DNA of 20,151 nt. It comes from an uncultured Lacibacter sp. GTDB taxonomy: Bacteria; Bacteroidota; Bacteroidia; Chitinophagales; Chitinophagaceae. Position numbers and translations under genes: made by a program. A model generated the notes under the pieces. The model worked only from the letters and a program-made list of their open reading frames with translations, had not been told where the DNA came from and searched no databases. The stretch is from positions 1 to 20,151 of the forward strand of contig NZ_CAMLGT010000038.1 in the NCBI RefSeq assembly GCF_946479605.1, written 5' to 3'. Of this stretch, positions 1-6,632 are shown piece by piece; position 1 is the stretch's first letter, and each line of letters starts with the position of its first letter.

Positions 1-1
1 T

Positions 2-9
2 TATCTTTG
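2..9 (+). promoter_or_regulatory. -7 promoter element of the MarC-family gene
   Basis: TATCTTTG matches the Bacteroidota -7 consensus TAnnTTTG and lies 14 bases before the ATG at 24. The -33 element would fall outside the window, so only half of the promoter can be judged. Confidence 0.5.
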
Positions 10-23
10 CCCAAACAATCGCT

Positions 24-608
24 ATGAACTTCGATTTCAGCCTCAGCCAGCTGCTTACGGTTTCGTTTACATTATTTGCGGTAATCGATATCATCGGCTC
101 TATTCCCTTGCTCATTGCCATGAAAGATAAAATGGGCGCTATCCGTGAACTCAAAGCCACACTTATTTCCGGCGCATTGATGATCCTCTTTTTGTTTGTA
201 GGCGAATCGTTTTTGCAAATGCTGGGAGTCGATCGCCGTTCATTTGCGGTAGCCGGTTCTATTGTGATCTTTGTGTTGGGGCTGGAAATGGTACTGGGGC
301 ATGAATTTTTCAAAAGCGATAAAAATGCCAAAAGCGGAACCGTAGTTCCTATCGCCTTCCCCATTATTGCCGGTAGCGGAACGCTCACCACTATTATGTC
401 ATTGGGTGCCAACTACTCCAATGTTGTGATCCTGATCGCCATTCTTTTAAATCTGGTGGTTGTGTTTGTTGTATTAAAATCATTGCAATACATCGAAAAA
501 TTGCTTGGACCGGCAGGTTTACTTGCTGTGCGGAAATTTTTTGGCGTAATATTGCTGGCCATTGCCGTAAAAATATTTGCCGGCAATGCAGGAGGGTTGA
601 TCAAATAG
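24..608 (+). CDS. MarC-family inner-membrane protein
   Basis: This 194-residue protein is almost wholly hydrophobic, with about six membrane segments. It has the family pattern: an N-terminal segment reading FAVIDIIGSIPLLIAM, and a mid-protein stretch IAFPIIAGSGTLTTIMSL. The length is usual for the MarC/UPF0056 family. Proteins of this family sit in the cytoplasmic membrane and their transport substrate is not established; the old link to multiple antibiotic resistance in E. coli was withdrawn, so the name should not be read as a resistance function. The ATG at 24 follows a TAnnTTTG element, and a long hairpin follows the stop codon, so it is probably a single-gene transcript, although its upstream context is cut by the window edge. 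Confidence 0.9.
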   Translation: MNFDFSLSQLLTVSFTLFAVIDIIGSIPLLIAMKDKMGAIRELKATLISGALMILFLFVGESFLQMLGVDRRSFAVAGSIVIFVLGLEMVLGHEFFKSDKNAKSGTVVPIAFPIIAGSGTLTTIMSLGANYSNVVILIAILLNLVVVFVVLKSLQYIEKLLGPAGLLAVRKFFGVILLAIAVKIFAGNAGGLIK

Positions 609-661
609 AAAAAATCCAAAAAGGTTCTTCTTGTTTTTTGAACCTTGTACCTTGGATTTTT
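609..661 (+). terminator. Two-tier hairpin terminator after the MarC-family gene
   Basis: An outer stem (610-619 with 652-661) encloses an inner stem AAGGTTC/GAACCTT (621-627 with 640-646) around a T-rich loop. The outer right arm ends in TTTTT. It starts right after the stop codon, fitting an intrinsic terminator between this gene and the tRNA. Confidence 0.65.
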
Positions 662-667
662 ATTCTT

Positions 668-739
668 GGCCTCGTAGTACAATGGATAGTATAAGAGTTT
701 CCGAAGCTCCAGATACAGGTTCGATTCCTGTCGAGGCTA
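668..739 (+). tRNA. tRNA-Arg (anticodon CCG)
   Basis: The cloverleaf can be drawn by eye. The acceptor stem is 668-674 with 732-738 (first pair G-U). The D arm is 677-680 with 689-692, with GG in the loop. The anticodon loop TTCCGAA at 699-705 gives anticodon CCG, reading CGG. The T arm is 715-719 with 727-731 around TTCGATT. The discriminator base is A739. The 3' CCA is not encoded, as CTA follows. The first pair of the anticodon stem (694/710) is an A-C mismatch and the last is T-G, so that stem is slightly weak, but the rest is canonical. Confidence 0.93.
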
Positions 740-745
740 CTAAAC

Positions 746-774
746 AAAAGAGTCGCAATACTGCGACTCTTTTT
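746..774 (+). terminator. Terminator after tRNA-Arg, probably bidirectional
   Basis: A perfect 12-bp stem (746-757 with 762-773) with a 4-base loop ends in a T run. Read on the minus strand the right arm also ends in TTTTGTTT, so the same hairpin can terminate the minus-strand operon whose last gene ends at 793. Confidence 0.85.
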
Positions 775-792
775 CATTAAACCTTATCATCA

Positions 793-1674
793 TTAACCTA
801 TTTTAACCGATGTCATGGTCAACGATCCGCCAACGGCTTTATCATTGAAGAACGACACCTGCTCTTTGTTGTTTTGTAAACCAAGTGTGTAAAGCAAGGG
901 CAAATAGTGTTCCGGTGTAGGAATGGATAGCTGTGCTTCTCTTCCCAGCAAGGAATAATTGATCAGCTTATCATGATGTCCGTTTCCGATTAACTCTTTA
1001 AACGTATTGTTCATTTTCAACGCCCAATCGTAGCCATACGCAGGGGCATCTAATTTATCCCATGCTACCATACGCAGGTTATGCACCATGTTGCCGCTGC
1101 CAATAATCAGTACACCCTTCTTACGCAAACCGTATAATTCTTTCGCAAGATCATAATGGTACTGAGGCCCCTTGGTATAATCAATACTTAACTGCAATAC
1201 AGGTATGTTTGCCTTGGGATACATGTGACGGATGATGGTCCATGCACCATGATCCAGTCCCCAGTCATGACTCAACCCCACTTCAGCTGAATGAATCAAC
1301 GACTTTGTTTCTTTTGCTAAATCAGGAGCGCCGGGTGCCGGATACTGCACATCAAACAATGCTTGCGGAAAACCTCCAAAGTCATGAATGGTTTCCGGAA
1401 AGTCCATTGCAGTAACATGTGTACCCTTTGTAAACCAATGTGCCGATACCACCAACACTGCTTTGGGTGTTGGAATTTCAACAGCCATCTTCGCCCATCT
1501 TCTGCTGAACTCATTGTCCTCAATTCCATTCATGGGCGAACCATGTCCAATGAACAGTACCGGCATTAATTGGTCATGCTCCTTAAGATCATCTGTAAAG
1601 CGATTGAACGCTGCCAAGCCTGTCATACCTGCTGCTCCTGTTAAAATAGTTGTTATAAAATGTTTTCGCTGCAT
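793..1674 (-). CDS. ygiD: DODA-type (LigB-fold) extradiol aromatic dioxygenase
   Basis: The 293-residue protein resembles E. coli YgiD, a 4,5-DOPA extradiol dioxygenase that opens catechol-type rings. Family blocks in order are GHGSPMN (43-49), SAHWFT (77-82), HDFGGFPQALFD (97-108), DHGAW (141-145), GSGNMVHNL (192-200) and PTPEHYLPL (252-260). H44, H79 and H256 are the expected metal ligands. It carries about 36 extra residues before the family's usual start, beginning MQRKHFITTILTGAAGM, which look like a signal sequence (perhaps Tat-like but with a single Arg-Lys), so the enzyme may be exported. M37 would give a cytosolic form. It is the last gene of a five-gene minus-strand run, 12 bases after its neighbour, with a bidirectional terminator behind it. 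The true aromatic substrate is unknown. Confidence 0.87.
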   Translation of the reverse strand: MQRKHFITTILTGAAGMTGLAAFNRFTDDLKEHDQLMPVLFIGHGSPMNGIEDNEFSRRWAKMAVEIPTPKAVLVVSAHWFTKGTHVTAMDFPETIHDFGGFPQALFDVQYPAPGAPDLAKETKSLIHSAEVGLSHDWGLDHGAWTIIRHMYPKANIPVLQLSIDYTKGPQYHYDLAKELYGLRKKGVLIIGSGNMVHNLRMVAWDKLDAPAYGYDWALKMNNTFKELIGNGHHDKLINYSLLGREAQLSIPTPEHYLPLLYTLGLQNNKEQVSFFNDKAVGGSLTMTSVKIG

Positions 1675-1686
1675 GGAACGATGTGT

Positions 1687-2337
1687 TTAATACGCAACAG
1701 TATAACGCTGTTGAATATATTTTTTCTGTTCTACTTCATCGGCAATGGCAATGGCCATATCTTCTACTGAAATTACACTGCGGTTGTTTTCATCAAACAC
1801 AGGTGTGTCAGTTCCGGTTCTGTATGTTCCTTTACTAATTCCTGAAGTACCATGGTGCATTTCCAACGCAGGACTTAAAAAAGTCCAGTCCAGTTCTTTC
1901 TCTTCTTTTATCACATTCAGGTAATCTCTTGCTGCCAGTGCACCGGGTTTCCATTCTGCTGGAAACTGTGGTGAATCAACAAACTGTCCTCCATCGGCTG
2001 TGTGCAAACTTCCTGCGCCACCAATTACAAAGTAATGTGAAACGCCTGCTTTCTTTACAGCCGATTGAATGCGTTTTGATCCTTCAAGAAAATCATCGTA
2101 CAAATTCGGATTTGTCCATCCTGCATTGTATGAACTAATCACAGTATCATGTCCTTTCAGTACTGCCACCAATTCTTCTTCGTTGTTAATATCTGCAGCC
2201 GCAGCATACAGGTTATCAATTACAGGAAGTTTAGAAATGTTTCTTGCAATACCGGTTACACTATGTCCACGCTTTACTAATTCATTTACAATTGCCGTAC
2301 CCACAAAACCTGTGGCACCTATCACTGCTATTTTCAT
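1687..2337 (-). CDS. NAD(P)H-binding NmrA/atypical-SDR family protein
   Basis: This is a 216-residue Rossmann-fold protein. The dinucleotide-binding loop GATGFVGTA is at residues 8-16, followed by a basic patch after the second strand (GIARN), which suggests NADP(H). A central YFVIGGAGSL block and a C-terminal SVEDMAIAIADEV block match the NAD(P)H-binding/NmrA-like family. Such proteins include reductases acting on flavins, quinones or isoprenoid aldehydes, as well as pure redox sensors, and the sequence does not say which applies here. It lies 20 bases after the DoxX gene and 12 bases before the extradiol dioxygenase gene, so it is very likely cotranscribed with both. No Ser-Tyr-Lys triad of classical SDRs is evident. 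Confidence 0.82.
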   Translation of the reverse strand: MKIAVIGATGFVGTAIVNELVKRGHSVTGIARNISKLPVIDNLYAAAADINNEEELVAVLKGHDTVISSYNAGWTNPNLYDDFLEGSKRIQSAVKKAGVSHYFVIGGAGSLHTADGGQFVDSPQFPAEWKPGALAARDYLNVIKEEKELDWTFLSPALEMHHGTSGISKGTYRTGTDTPVFDENNRSVISVEDMAIAIADEVEQKKYIQQRYTVAY

Positions 2338-2357
2338 TGCATCTTTTTTAAAAGTTC

Positions 2358-2798
2358 TTACCTGTTTGTCCAGGCAAGTGAAGATTGTTTTTTGTGCAGT
2401 AAGTAATCAATTGAAAACTTACCGCTACCTGTAATGAACAGGATAATGTACAGGATAAGATAATGGATACCCGGCTCCTGTTTTGCCAATGGATCACCGG
2501 CATGTATGTAAAACACGGCTACCAGCATTGTGATGATGAGCGGAACAACTGCCAGTCTTGTTCCAAATCCAAAAAGAATGAATACGGAACAGATCACTTC
2601 CGCAAAAACCGTTAACAACAGTGATATAAGTGAATTCATCCCCATCACTTCGGGGAACTGTACCGGGTTACCTGAAAAAAGCATTTGCAGTTTTGGCAAT
2701 CCATGTGTGAGCATTAACACTGCTGCTGTAATACGGGTGATGAGTATTGCTACATCAAGCCCTTTATTATTAATATCAATACTTACTAACTTCTTCAT
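2358..2798 (-). CDS. DoxX-family membrane protein
   Basis: The 146-residue protein has about four membrane helices and the family hallmark LTHGLPKL near residues 29-36, after a first helix beginning LDVAILITRITAAVLM. DoxX proteins are small inner-membrane proteins. Some are linked to thiosulfate:quinone oxidoreductase or to redox-stress complexes, and the Bacillus MhqP protein of the quinone-stress regulon is a relative. Here it sits between YceI (12 bases upstream) and an NmrA-like protein (20 bases downstream), next to an extradiol dioxygenase, so a quinone or redox role is plausible but inferred from context only. Confidence 0.87.
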   Translation of the reverse strand: MKKLVSIDINNKGLDVAILITRITAAVLMLTHGLPKLQMLFSGNPVQFPEVMGMNSLISLLLTVFAEVICSVFILFGFGTRLAVVPLIITMLVAVFYIHAGDPLAKQEPGIHYLILYIILFITGSGKFSIDYLLHKKQSSLAWTNR

Positions 2799-2810
2799 CG
2801 TTTAAATGTT

Positions 2811-3380
2811 TTATTGTGCAAACTCTCCATCAGCTTTAATGGTTACTTCATCGCTGATCATCGGAGCAGGGAAACCGCTACCCAAATTAAAATCAGAACG
2901 TTTGATGATACCTGTTACCTGGAAACCAGCTGTAGGTTTCTTGCTCATGGGATTTTCAACTATACCGTTGTACACCAGGTCAAGTGTTACCGGCTTGGTC
3001 ACATCTTTTAATGTAAGATTGCCACTGAGTTTGTATTTGTTTTTACCTGCTTTTTTAATGCCTGTGCTTTTGAACGTGATCTCAGCATATTTTGCTGCGT
3101 CAAAAAAATCAGGGCTTTTCAGGTGGTTGTCTCTCATTTCAATTCTTGTGTCGATAGATGCCACTTTTGCTTTCAGTGTAAATACCGCATCGCTGAAATC
3201 AGGTTTTGTACTTTGTACCTGCACATCAAAATCATTGAATGTACCAGACACTTCGGATACACCAAGATGTTTAACTGTAAACGCAAGTTGCGAATGCGCC
3301 TTATCGTTTGTCCATACGTTTGCTACCGTAAATGCAGTTGCAAGAAAAAATACTGAAAGAATAATTGCTGCCTTTTTCAT
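2811..3380 (-). CDS. YceI-family exported lipid-binding protein
   Basis: The 189-residue protein starts with a clear signal peptide (hydrophobic residues 3-20, probable cleavage near VANVW). It then has the YceI signature: D-x-AHSQLAFTVKHLGVSEVSGTF at roughly 25-48, the DFDVQV strand, a TLKAKVASIDTR block, and an SGNLTLKDVTKPVTLDL block. The family folds as a lipocalin-like barrel that binds polyisoprenoid lipids in the periplasm. It lies 36 bases after the NADP-binding gene and 12 bases before doxX. YceI with DoxX and a redox enzyme is a recurring Bacteroidota neighbourhood. A quinone or isoprenoid carrier role in this cluster is an inference. Confidence 0.92.
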   Translation of the reverse strand: MKKAAIILSVFFLATAFTVANVWTNDKAHSQLAFTVKHLGVSEVSGTFNDFDVQVQSTKPDFSDAVFTLKAKVASIDTRIEMRDNHLKSPDFFDAAKYAEITFKSTGIKKAGKNKYKLSGNLTLKDVTKPVTLDLVYNGIVENPMSKKPTAGFQVTGIIKRSDFNLGSGFPAPMISDEVTIKADGEFAQ

Positions 3381-3416
3381 TGTTTCGTTTGTTTAGTGTT
3401 TATGTAATTAAAAAAA

Positions 3417-4079
3417 TTAAGCGTGTAAAATTTTCCAGCCTGCCAGCCAGTTGTAATTGTTTTTCACGGTAAGCTGTATCAGCAACAGTTGCATTGCTTC
3501 CAATGTGCGGCTTACCGATAAATTGCCTGCCAGCACCGGGTTAAAGCCTGCTGTTTTCACCAGTTCGGCCGTTGTTTCAACCGACTTTTCATGATCGCCT
3601 GCAATAAATGCATCAAGTTGTTGCCCGTCTATAACCGGTTGTGTAAAATCTGCAGCATAAGTAGTGTTGAATGCCTTTACCACTTTTGCGTGCGGTAATA
3701 ATTGCTGCAGTTCTTCTGCTGCACTTGTGCCAGCAGTTGTAACCAGTCCATCGTATGTACTGTTGAGAGGATTGGCAATGCTGATCACAATTTTCTGATT
3801 GGCCACTTCTCTTATTTTCTCAGCAATCTCTGCCTGGGCTTCGTATGGTGTGGCAAGTATAATAATATCCGCTTCCCAGCTTGCGTGCATAGCACAAGCC
3901 ATACCTTCAATATCTGCTGAAGGGTTTTCGCTCACTATTGCTGCTTTCAACGCCTCTAACTTTTCCTCCTCCTTGCTGATGAGCAGTAAACGATCATTTC
4001 CTTTTGCAAGCGCCTTTGCAATAGCAGAGCCCATGTTACCGGAAGCTCCTAAAATTGCGATGGTTCTTTTTGTTTGCAT
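3417..4079 (-). CDS. F420-NADP-reductase-like NADP-binding protein
   Basis: The 220-residue protein has an N-terminal Rossmann domain with GASGNMGSAIAKAL at about 10-23, followed by ADIIILATPYEA, a VISIANPLN strand-loop and KVVKAFNTTYAADF. These match the NADPH-dependent F420 reductase/P5C-reductase N-terminal family (as in Fno and STEAP cytosolic domains). Bacteroidota generally lack coenzyme F420, so a different redox partner, such as a flavin or quinone, is more likely. No C-terminal membrane domain is present. It is the first gene of the five-gene run downstream of the Crp/Fnr gene. The start at 4079 is supported by a TAnnTTTG element about 20 bases upstream of it. Confidence 0.82.
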   Translation of the reverse strand: MQTKRTIAILGASGNMGSAIAKALAKGNDRLLLISKEEEKLEALKAAIVSENPSADIEGMACAMHASWEADIIILATPYEAQAEIAEKIREVANQKIVISIANPLNSTYDGLVTTAGTSAAEELQQLLPHAKVVKAFNTTYAADFTQPVIDGQQLDAFIAGDHEKSVETTAELVKTAGFNPVLAGNLSVSRTLEAMQLLLIQLTVKNNYNWLAGWKILHA

Positions 4080-4098
4080 ATCATTGAATTTGATAATG

Positions 4099-4132
4099 CA
4101 AAACTACCATCAGTTACTGCCCTGCCCCAATG
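4099..4132 (-). promoter_or_regulatory. Promoter of the five-gene redox cluster
   Basis: On the minus strand TAGTTTTG (4106-4099) is an exact TAnnTTTG -7 element. About 20 bases upstream a weaker -33-like CATTGG lies at 4132-4127. Transcription would begin near 4093, about 14 bases before the ATG at 4079. The poor -33 element suggests a promoter that needs an activator, and the paired FNR-like boxes would then be centred near -67 and -89. Confidence 0.6.
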
Positions 4133-4151
4133 ACATGTGATAAGAAAAGGA

Positions 4152-4167
4152 CTTGATATATGTTAAG
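4152..4167 (-). promoter_or_regulatory. FNR/CRP-like box 1 (promoter-proximal)
   Basis: CTTGATATATGTTAAG on the plus strand is an imperfect palindrome with a TTGAT half-site, close to the FNR consensus TTGAT-N4-ATCAA. It is centred 22 bases from box 2, about two DNA turns, so both sites face the same side of the helix. It lies about 48 bases upstream of the -7 element of the redox cluster. Confidence 0.55.
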
Positions 4168-4173
4168 GATAAT

Positions 4174-4189
4174 CTTGACATATATCAAG
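4174..4189 (-). promoter_or_regulatory. FNR/CRP-like box 2 (promoter-distal)
   Basis: CTTGACATATATCAAG is a near-perfect palindrome differing from TTGAT-N4-ATCAA at one position. It begins seven bases after the stop codon of the Crp/Fnr gene. Boxes 1 and 2 are also inverted copies of each other (12 identical bases, 16 with one wobble). The whole region could therefore also fold as an RNA hairpin ending the regulator's transcript, although only a mixed T-rich stretch follows. Confidence 0.6.
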
Positions 4190-4195
4190 AAGAAA

Positions 4196-4774
4196 TTAAC
4201 GGGAGGCTATTTGCTTGCGTATGCGGCTAAGTGTTTCGGGAGTAATTCCTAAGTAAGAAGCAATTAAATGTTGCGGGGCACGTGTTACAATCGTGGAGTA
4301 TTGATCAACAAAGCGGGAATATTTTTCTTCAGCAGTTAACCCTATGGTGCCTTCCAGCCGTTGCTGCAGTGCAACGTATGCATTCTGGTATAAGATGCGG
4401 ATATATGTTTCGTACTGGCGCACATTCTTTAACAGGTAATCGTGCTGTTCATGATCCAGCAATAACAATTCGCAATCTTCCAACGCCTCAATATTCAGTT
4501 TCGATTCTTCTCTTGTAAAAAAACTATACAAATCGGAAATCCAGAAGCCTTCAAAAGCAAACTGCATTACTCTTTGTCCACCCTTTGCATCGGTTGTATA
4601 AGAATACAACGCTCCTTTTTCAATAAAGGCCATACGGTTGCATACATCTCCTTCCTGCAACAGGAATTGCTTACGCCTTAGCCGCTTAGGTGTAAAATGA
4701 GTTTTACATAAATGCAATTCCTCTTCTGTAGAAGGCACCTTTTCCTGTATACTTTTAATAAGAAGTTCGAACAT
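4196..4774 (-). CDS. Crp/Fnr-family transcriptional regulator
   Basis: The 192-residue protein has an N-terminal cyclic-nucleotide-binding-like beta barrel (about 25-110, with FLLQEGDVCNRMAFIEKGALYSY), a long dimer helix (about 113-145) and a C-terminal winged helix-turn-helix (about 166-188). The recognition helix reads PETLSRIRK. E180, S183 and R184 match the E-x-x-S-R set with which E. coli FNR reads TTGAT. The N-terminal cysteine cluster of FNR is missing (Cys only at 23, 45 and 101), so an iron-sulfur oxygen sensor is unlikely, and residues for cAMP binding are not evident. The effector is unknown. Directly downstream lie two FNR-like boxes and then five redox-type genes on the same strand, which are its likely targets. 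Confidence 0.9.
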   Translation of the reverse strand: MFELLIKSIQEKVPSTEEELHLCKTHFTPKRLRRKQFLLQEGDVCNRMAFIEKGALYSYTTDAKGGQRVMQFAFEGFWISDLYSFFTREESKLNIEALEDCELLLLDHEQHDYLLKNVRQYETYIRILYQNAYVALQQRLEGTIGLTAEEKYSRFVDQYSTIVTRAPQHLIASYLGITPETLSRIRKQIASR

Positions 4775-4781
4775 AATTGAT

Positions 4782-4789
4782 CAAATGTA
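4782..4789 (-). promoter_or_regulatory. -7 element of the Crp/Fnr gene
   Basis: TACATTTG on the minus strand matches TAnnTTTG and sits only seven bases before the ATG at 4774, so the mRNA would have almost no leader. The 8-base palindrome TTGATCAA (4778-4785) overlaps it and contains two FNR-type half-sites without a spacer. I see no good -33 element. Confidence 0.42.
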
Positions 4790-4867
4790 CGTGTTTGCAG
4801 CATCTCTGTTTCCTGCTGCTTTGTGAAGATTTTACTTATGACCTCTTTATTACATTTAGTAAGTAAG

Positions 4868-5839
4868 CTACAGATCGTGCTCCCTGCCAACAATTTTTCC
4901 GTTACGCCAGCTGTTGTTCAAATCTTCAAATTCTTTCAGATCTGCCGCTGAAAATTCCTTATTTGTGAGTTGTTTTAAATCGGGCTGGCCAGCATTTACC
5001 CATGCCGTATACCAGAAACTTGCCACTGCATAAATACTTTGCCGCATGCGGCGTTCAACCATTCCATTGAGCTTATAATTATAAGCAGTGGTAAAAGACG
5101 TGGAGTAAGTACGGATAGTAACACCGTTCCTGTTCTCAAATGAAAACTTCTGATCGGGTGATACAGATTGGGTGAGTTCTTTTTCAAAACGCAACACAGT
5201 ATCAGCTGCAGCGGCACTTTCCAGTACACGTGCCCAAATAAACTGTCCTGGATTTTTTATATGCTCCGCTTTGCCTATCCAGAAATCAAACTCCCGTTCG
5301 GCCAGCAACTCCGGCACACGGCTTTCCCAAAAACCATGAATACCATGTTGATTGGTGAACTGCCCGTTATGATTATGTGATGCATGCAACGGCACATGTG
5401 CATCAGCAATGTAATGACCAATTTCTGCACTCAGTTTTAAAATGCGTACCTGGTTCTTTTCTTTAAACGCATTGGTTAAGCGTGCAAGCATGGTTTGCAC
5501 CCACCATGGAACAATGCCGTACGCCTGCACGGTATCGGCACTGAATTTTGCCACAGCACTATCATAGTTATGTGGCAATGCAGCAAACGGATACACACCA
5601 TAATGGTCAATATCTATATAATGCCGTGGCCCTTCTTCCGGAATAGCATACCGGCGTTTATCCGGATCAACGGAATGTTCTGTTAAAAAATCAATATGTG
5701 TTTTGTAAAACCCGATCATTTCAGGTGGCAATAAAAATACCGCCAGCTGGTTGATCTTACGATGACCAAAGAACCCCCAGCAGAAACATTGCTCCGAGAT
5801 AAGCAGTAAAACAAACAGAAAAACGGTTTTCTTCATCAA
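4868..5839 (-). CDS. Exported zinc-dependent phospholipase C/S1-P1 nuclease-like protein
   Basis: The 323-residue protein has a signal peptide whose likely cleavage after C20 would leave W21 at the mature N-terminus, followed by WGFFGH. In this fold the N-terminal Trp ligates zinc. Further ligand blocks are YIDIDHYG (74-81), IGHYIADAHVPLHAS (140-154) and QHGIHGFWES (164-173), supplying the His, Asp and Glu of a three-zinc site. This fits the zinc-dependent phospholipase C/S1-P1 nuclease superfamily, acting outside the cytoplasm on phosphodiester bonds in lipids or nucleic acids. The substrate cannot be told from sequence alone. Its start codon overlaps the stop of the DUF502 gene (ATGA); the second Met is an alternative start. 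No clear terminator is seen between it and the Crp/Fnr gene. Confidence 0.85.
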   Translation of the reverse strand: MMKKTVFLFVLLLISEQCFCWGFFGHRKINQLAVFLLPPEMIGFYKTHIDFLTEHSVDPDKRRYAIPEEGPRHYIDIDHYGVYPFAALPHNYDSAVAKFSADTVQAYGIVPWWVQTMLARLTNAFKEKNQVRILKLSAEIGHYIADAHVPLHASHNHNGQFTNQHGIHGFWESRVPELLAEREFDFWIGKAEHIKNPGQFIWARVLESAAAADTVLRFEKELTQSVSPDQKFSFENRNGVTIRTYSTSFTTAYNYKLNGMVERRMRQSIYAVASFWYTAWVNAGQPDLKQLTNKEFSAADLKEFEDLNNSWRNGKIVGREHDL

Positions 5840-6492
5840 TTCTTTTTCTTGATTACGGCATCTTCCTTCTGAATCTCTTCATCAATTTCTTCATCCATTT
5901 TTGTAACACCACCACTGATGGCAAATTTCATAGCTTCCGTACCGGTTAAATGTCCATCAAGTGATTTTACCCGGTTGGCCGGAATCAGATACACATTACC
6001 CGCAATAGAATAACTCATGGGCACATACACCGCCACATAATCTTTCAGTCCAAAATCTTCAGTGTCCTCTCTTGTAAGAAAACCCACACGCCACACATCA
6101 TTATCATCAATATTTGCAAGTACGGGCCGGTTGAACTTCTTTTTCTCCCCGGCAAATGCTTCAAAAAAATCTTTTACCGTGGTATAAATAAATTTAATGC
6201 CGGGCACTTTTTCCAACCAATGATCAAACAGGTTAAAAATGCGGCTCTGGATAAAAAATGTACTCAGGTAGCCCACAAGGCAAATAGCACCGATAATGAG
6301 TATGAACCCTAAGCCAAAATTGCGCACAAACACTTTTCCTTCATCATCCGTAAAAGTAAAAATGGGTATCAGTTCGTCTATACTGGTCACGATCCAGAAT
6401 AATGCATAGCCTGTAACCATAATTGGTGCTAACACCAGTAAGCCTTGCAGAAAATACTGGAATAATCTTTTGTAATTAAATGATTTAAACAT
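5836..6492 (-). CDS. DUF502 membrane protein
   Basis: The 218-residue protein has two membrane helices near the N-terminus (about 12-35, QYFLQGLLVLAPIMVTGYAL, and about 55-75, GFILIIGAICLVGYLSTFFI). A soluble domain follows with KVPGIKFIYTTVKDFFEAF and YVPMSYSIAGNVYLIPANRV, the layout of the DUF502 family. The tail is rich in Glu, Asp and Lys. The family's biochemical role is unknown. It shares a four-base ATGA overlap with the downstream phospholipase/nuclease gene, so the two are translationally coupled, and a TAnnTTTG element lies about 20 bases upstream. Confidence 0.88.
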   Translation of the reverse strand: MFKSFNYKRLFQYFLQGLLVLAPIMVTGYALFWIVTSIDELIPIFTFTDDEGKVFVRNFGLGFILIIGAICLVGYLSTFFIQSRIFNLFDHWLEKVPGIKFIYTTVKDFFEAFAGEKKKFNRPVLANIDDNDVWRVGFLTREDTEDFGLKDYVAVYVPMSYSIAGNVYLIPANRVKSLDGHLTGTEAMKFAISGGVTKMDEEIDEEIQKEDAVIKKKN

Positions 6493-6512
6493 GTTGCTCT
6501 TTTTGCCTTACT

Positions 6513-6520
6513 CAAAAGTA
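6513..6520 (-). promoter_or_regulatory. -7 element of the DUF502-phospholipase/nuclease operon
   Basis: TACTTTTG on the minus strand matches TAnnTTTG, 20 bases before the ATG at 6492. No convincing TTTG -33 element is seen at the proper distance. Confidence 0.5.
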
Positions 6521-6579
6521 CAGATTTCGCATGCCGGGTGTGATGATTAATTTTTTGTGATGAATGGTGAAAAAAAAGC

Positions 6580-6611
6580 ATGGAAACTTTGGCAACGTTG
6601 AAAGTTTCCAT
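6580..6611 (+). promoter_or_regulatory. Palindromic operator for the TetR regulator
   Basis: A perfect 11-bp inverted repeat, ATGGAAACTTT (6580-6590) and AAAGTTTCCAT (6601-6611), is separated by 10 bases. It covers the -33 element and reaches the first base of the -7 element of the tetR promoter, the usual place for autorepression by a TetR-family protein. Confidence 0.75.
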
Positions 6612-6618
6612 AGTTTTG
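6588..6618 (+). promoter_or_regulatory. Promoter of the tetR-efflux operon
   Basis: TTTG (6588-6591) and TAGTTTTG (6611-6618), 19 bases apart, match both halves of the Bacteroidota sigma consensus. Transcription should begin near 6624, giving a leader of about 10 bases before the ATG at 6633. This is the best promoter in the window. Confidence 0.75.
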
Positions 6619-6632
6619 TCCCCGATTTTGAC

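Noticed and set aside
2806..3396. 196-residue open frame on the plus strand over yceI
   Set aside because: It is slightly longer than yceI but antisense to it, shows no family motif, and yceI has signal peptide and signature residues.
6564..6632. In-frame upstream ATG giving 23 extra residues on the TetR protein
   Set aside because: These codons overlap the inverted repeat and both promoter elements, and the added residues do not resemble a TetR N-terminus. The start at 6633 matches the family.
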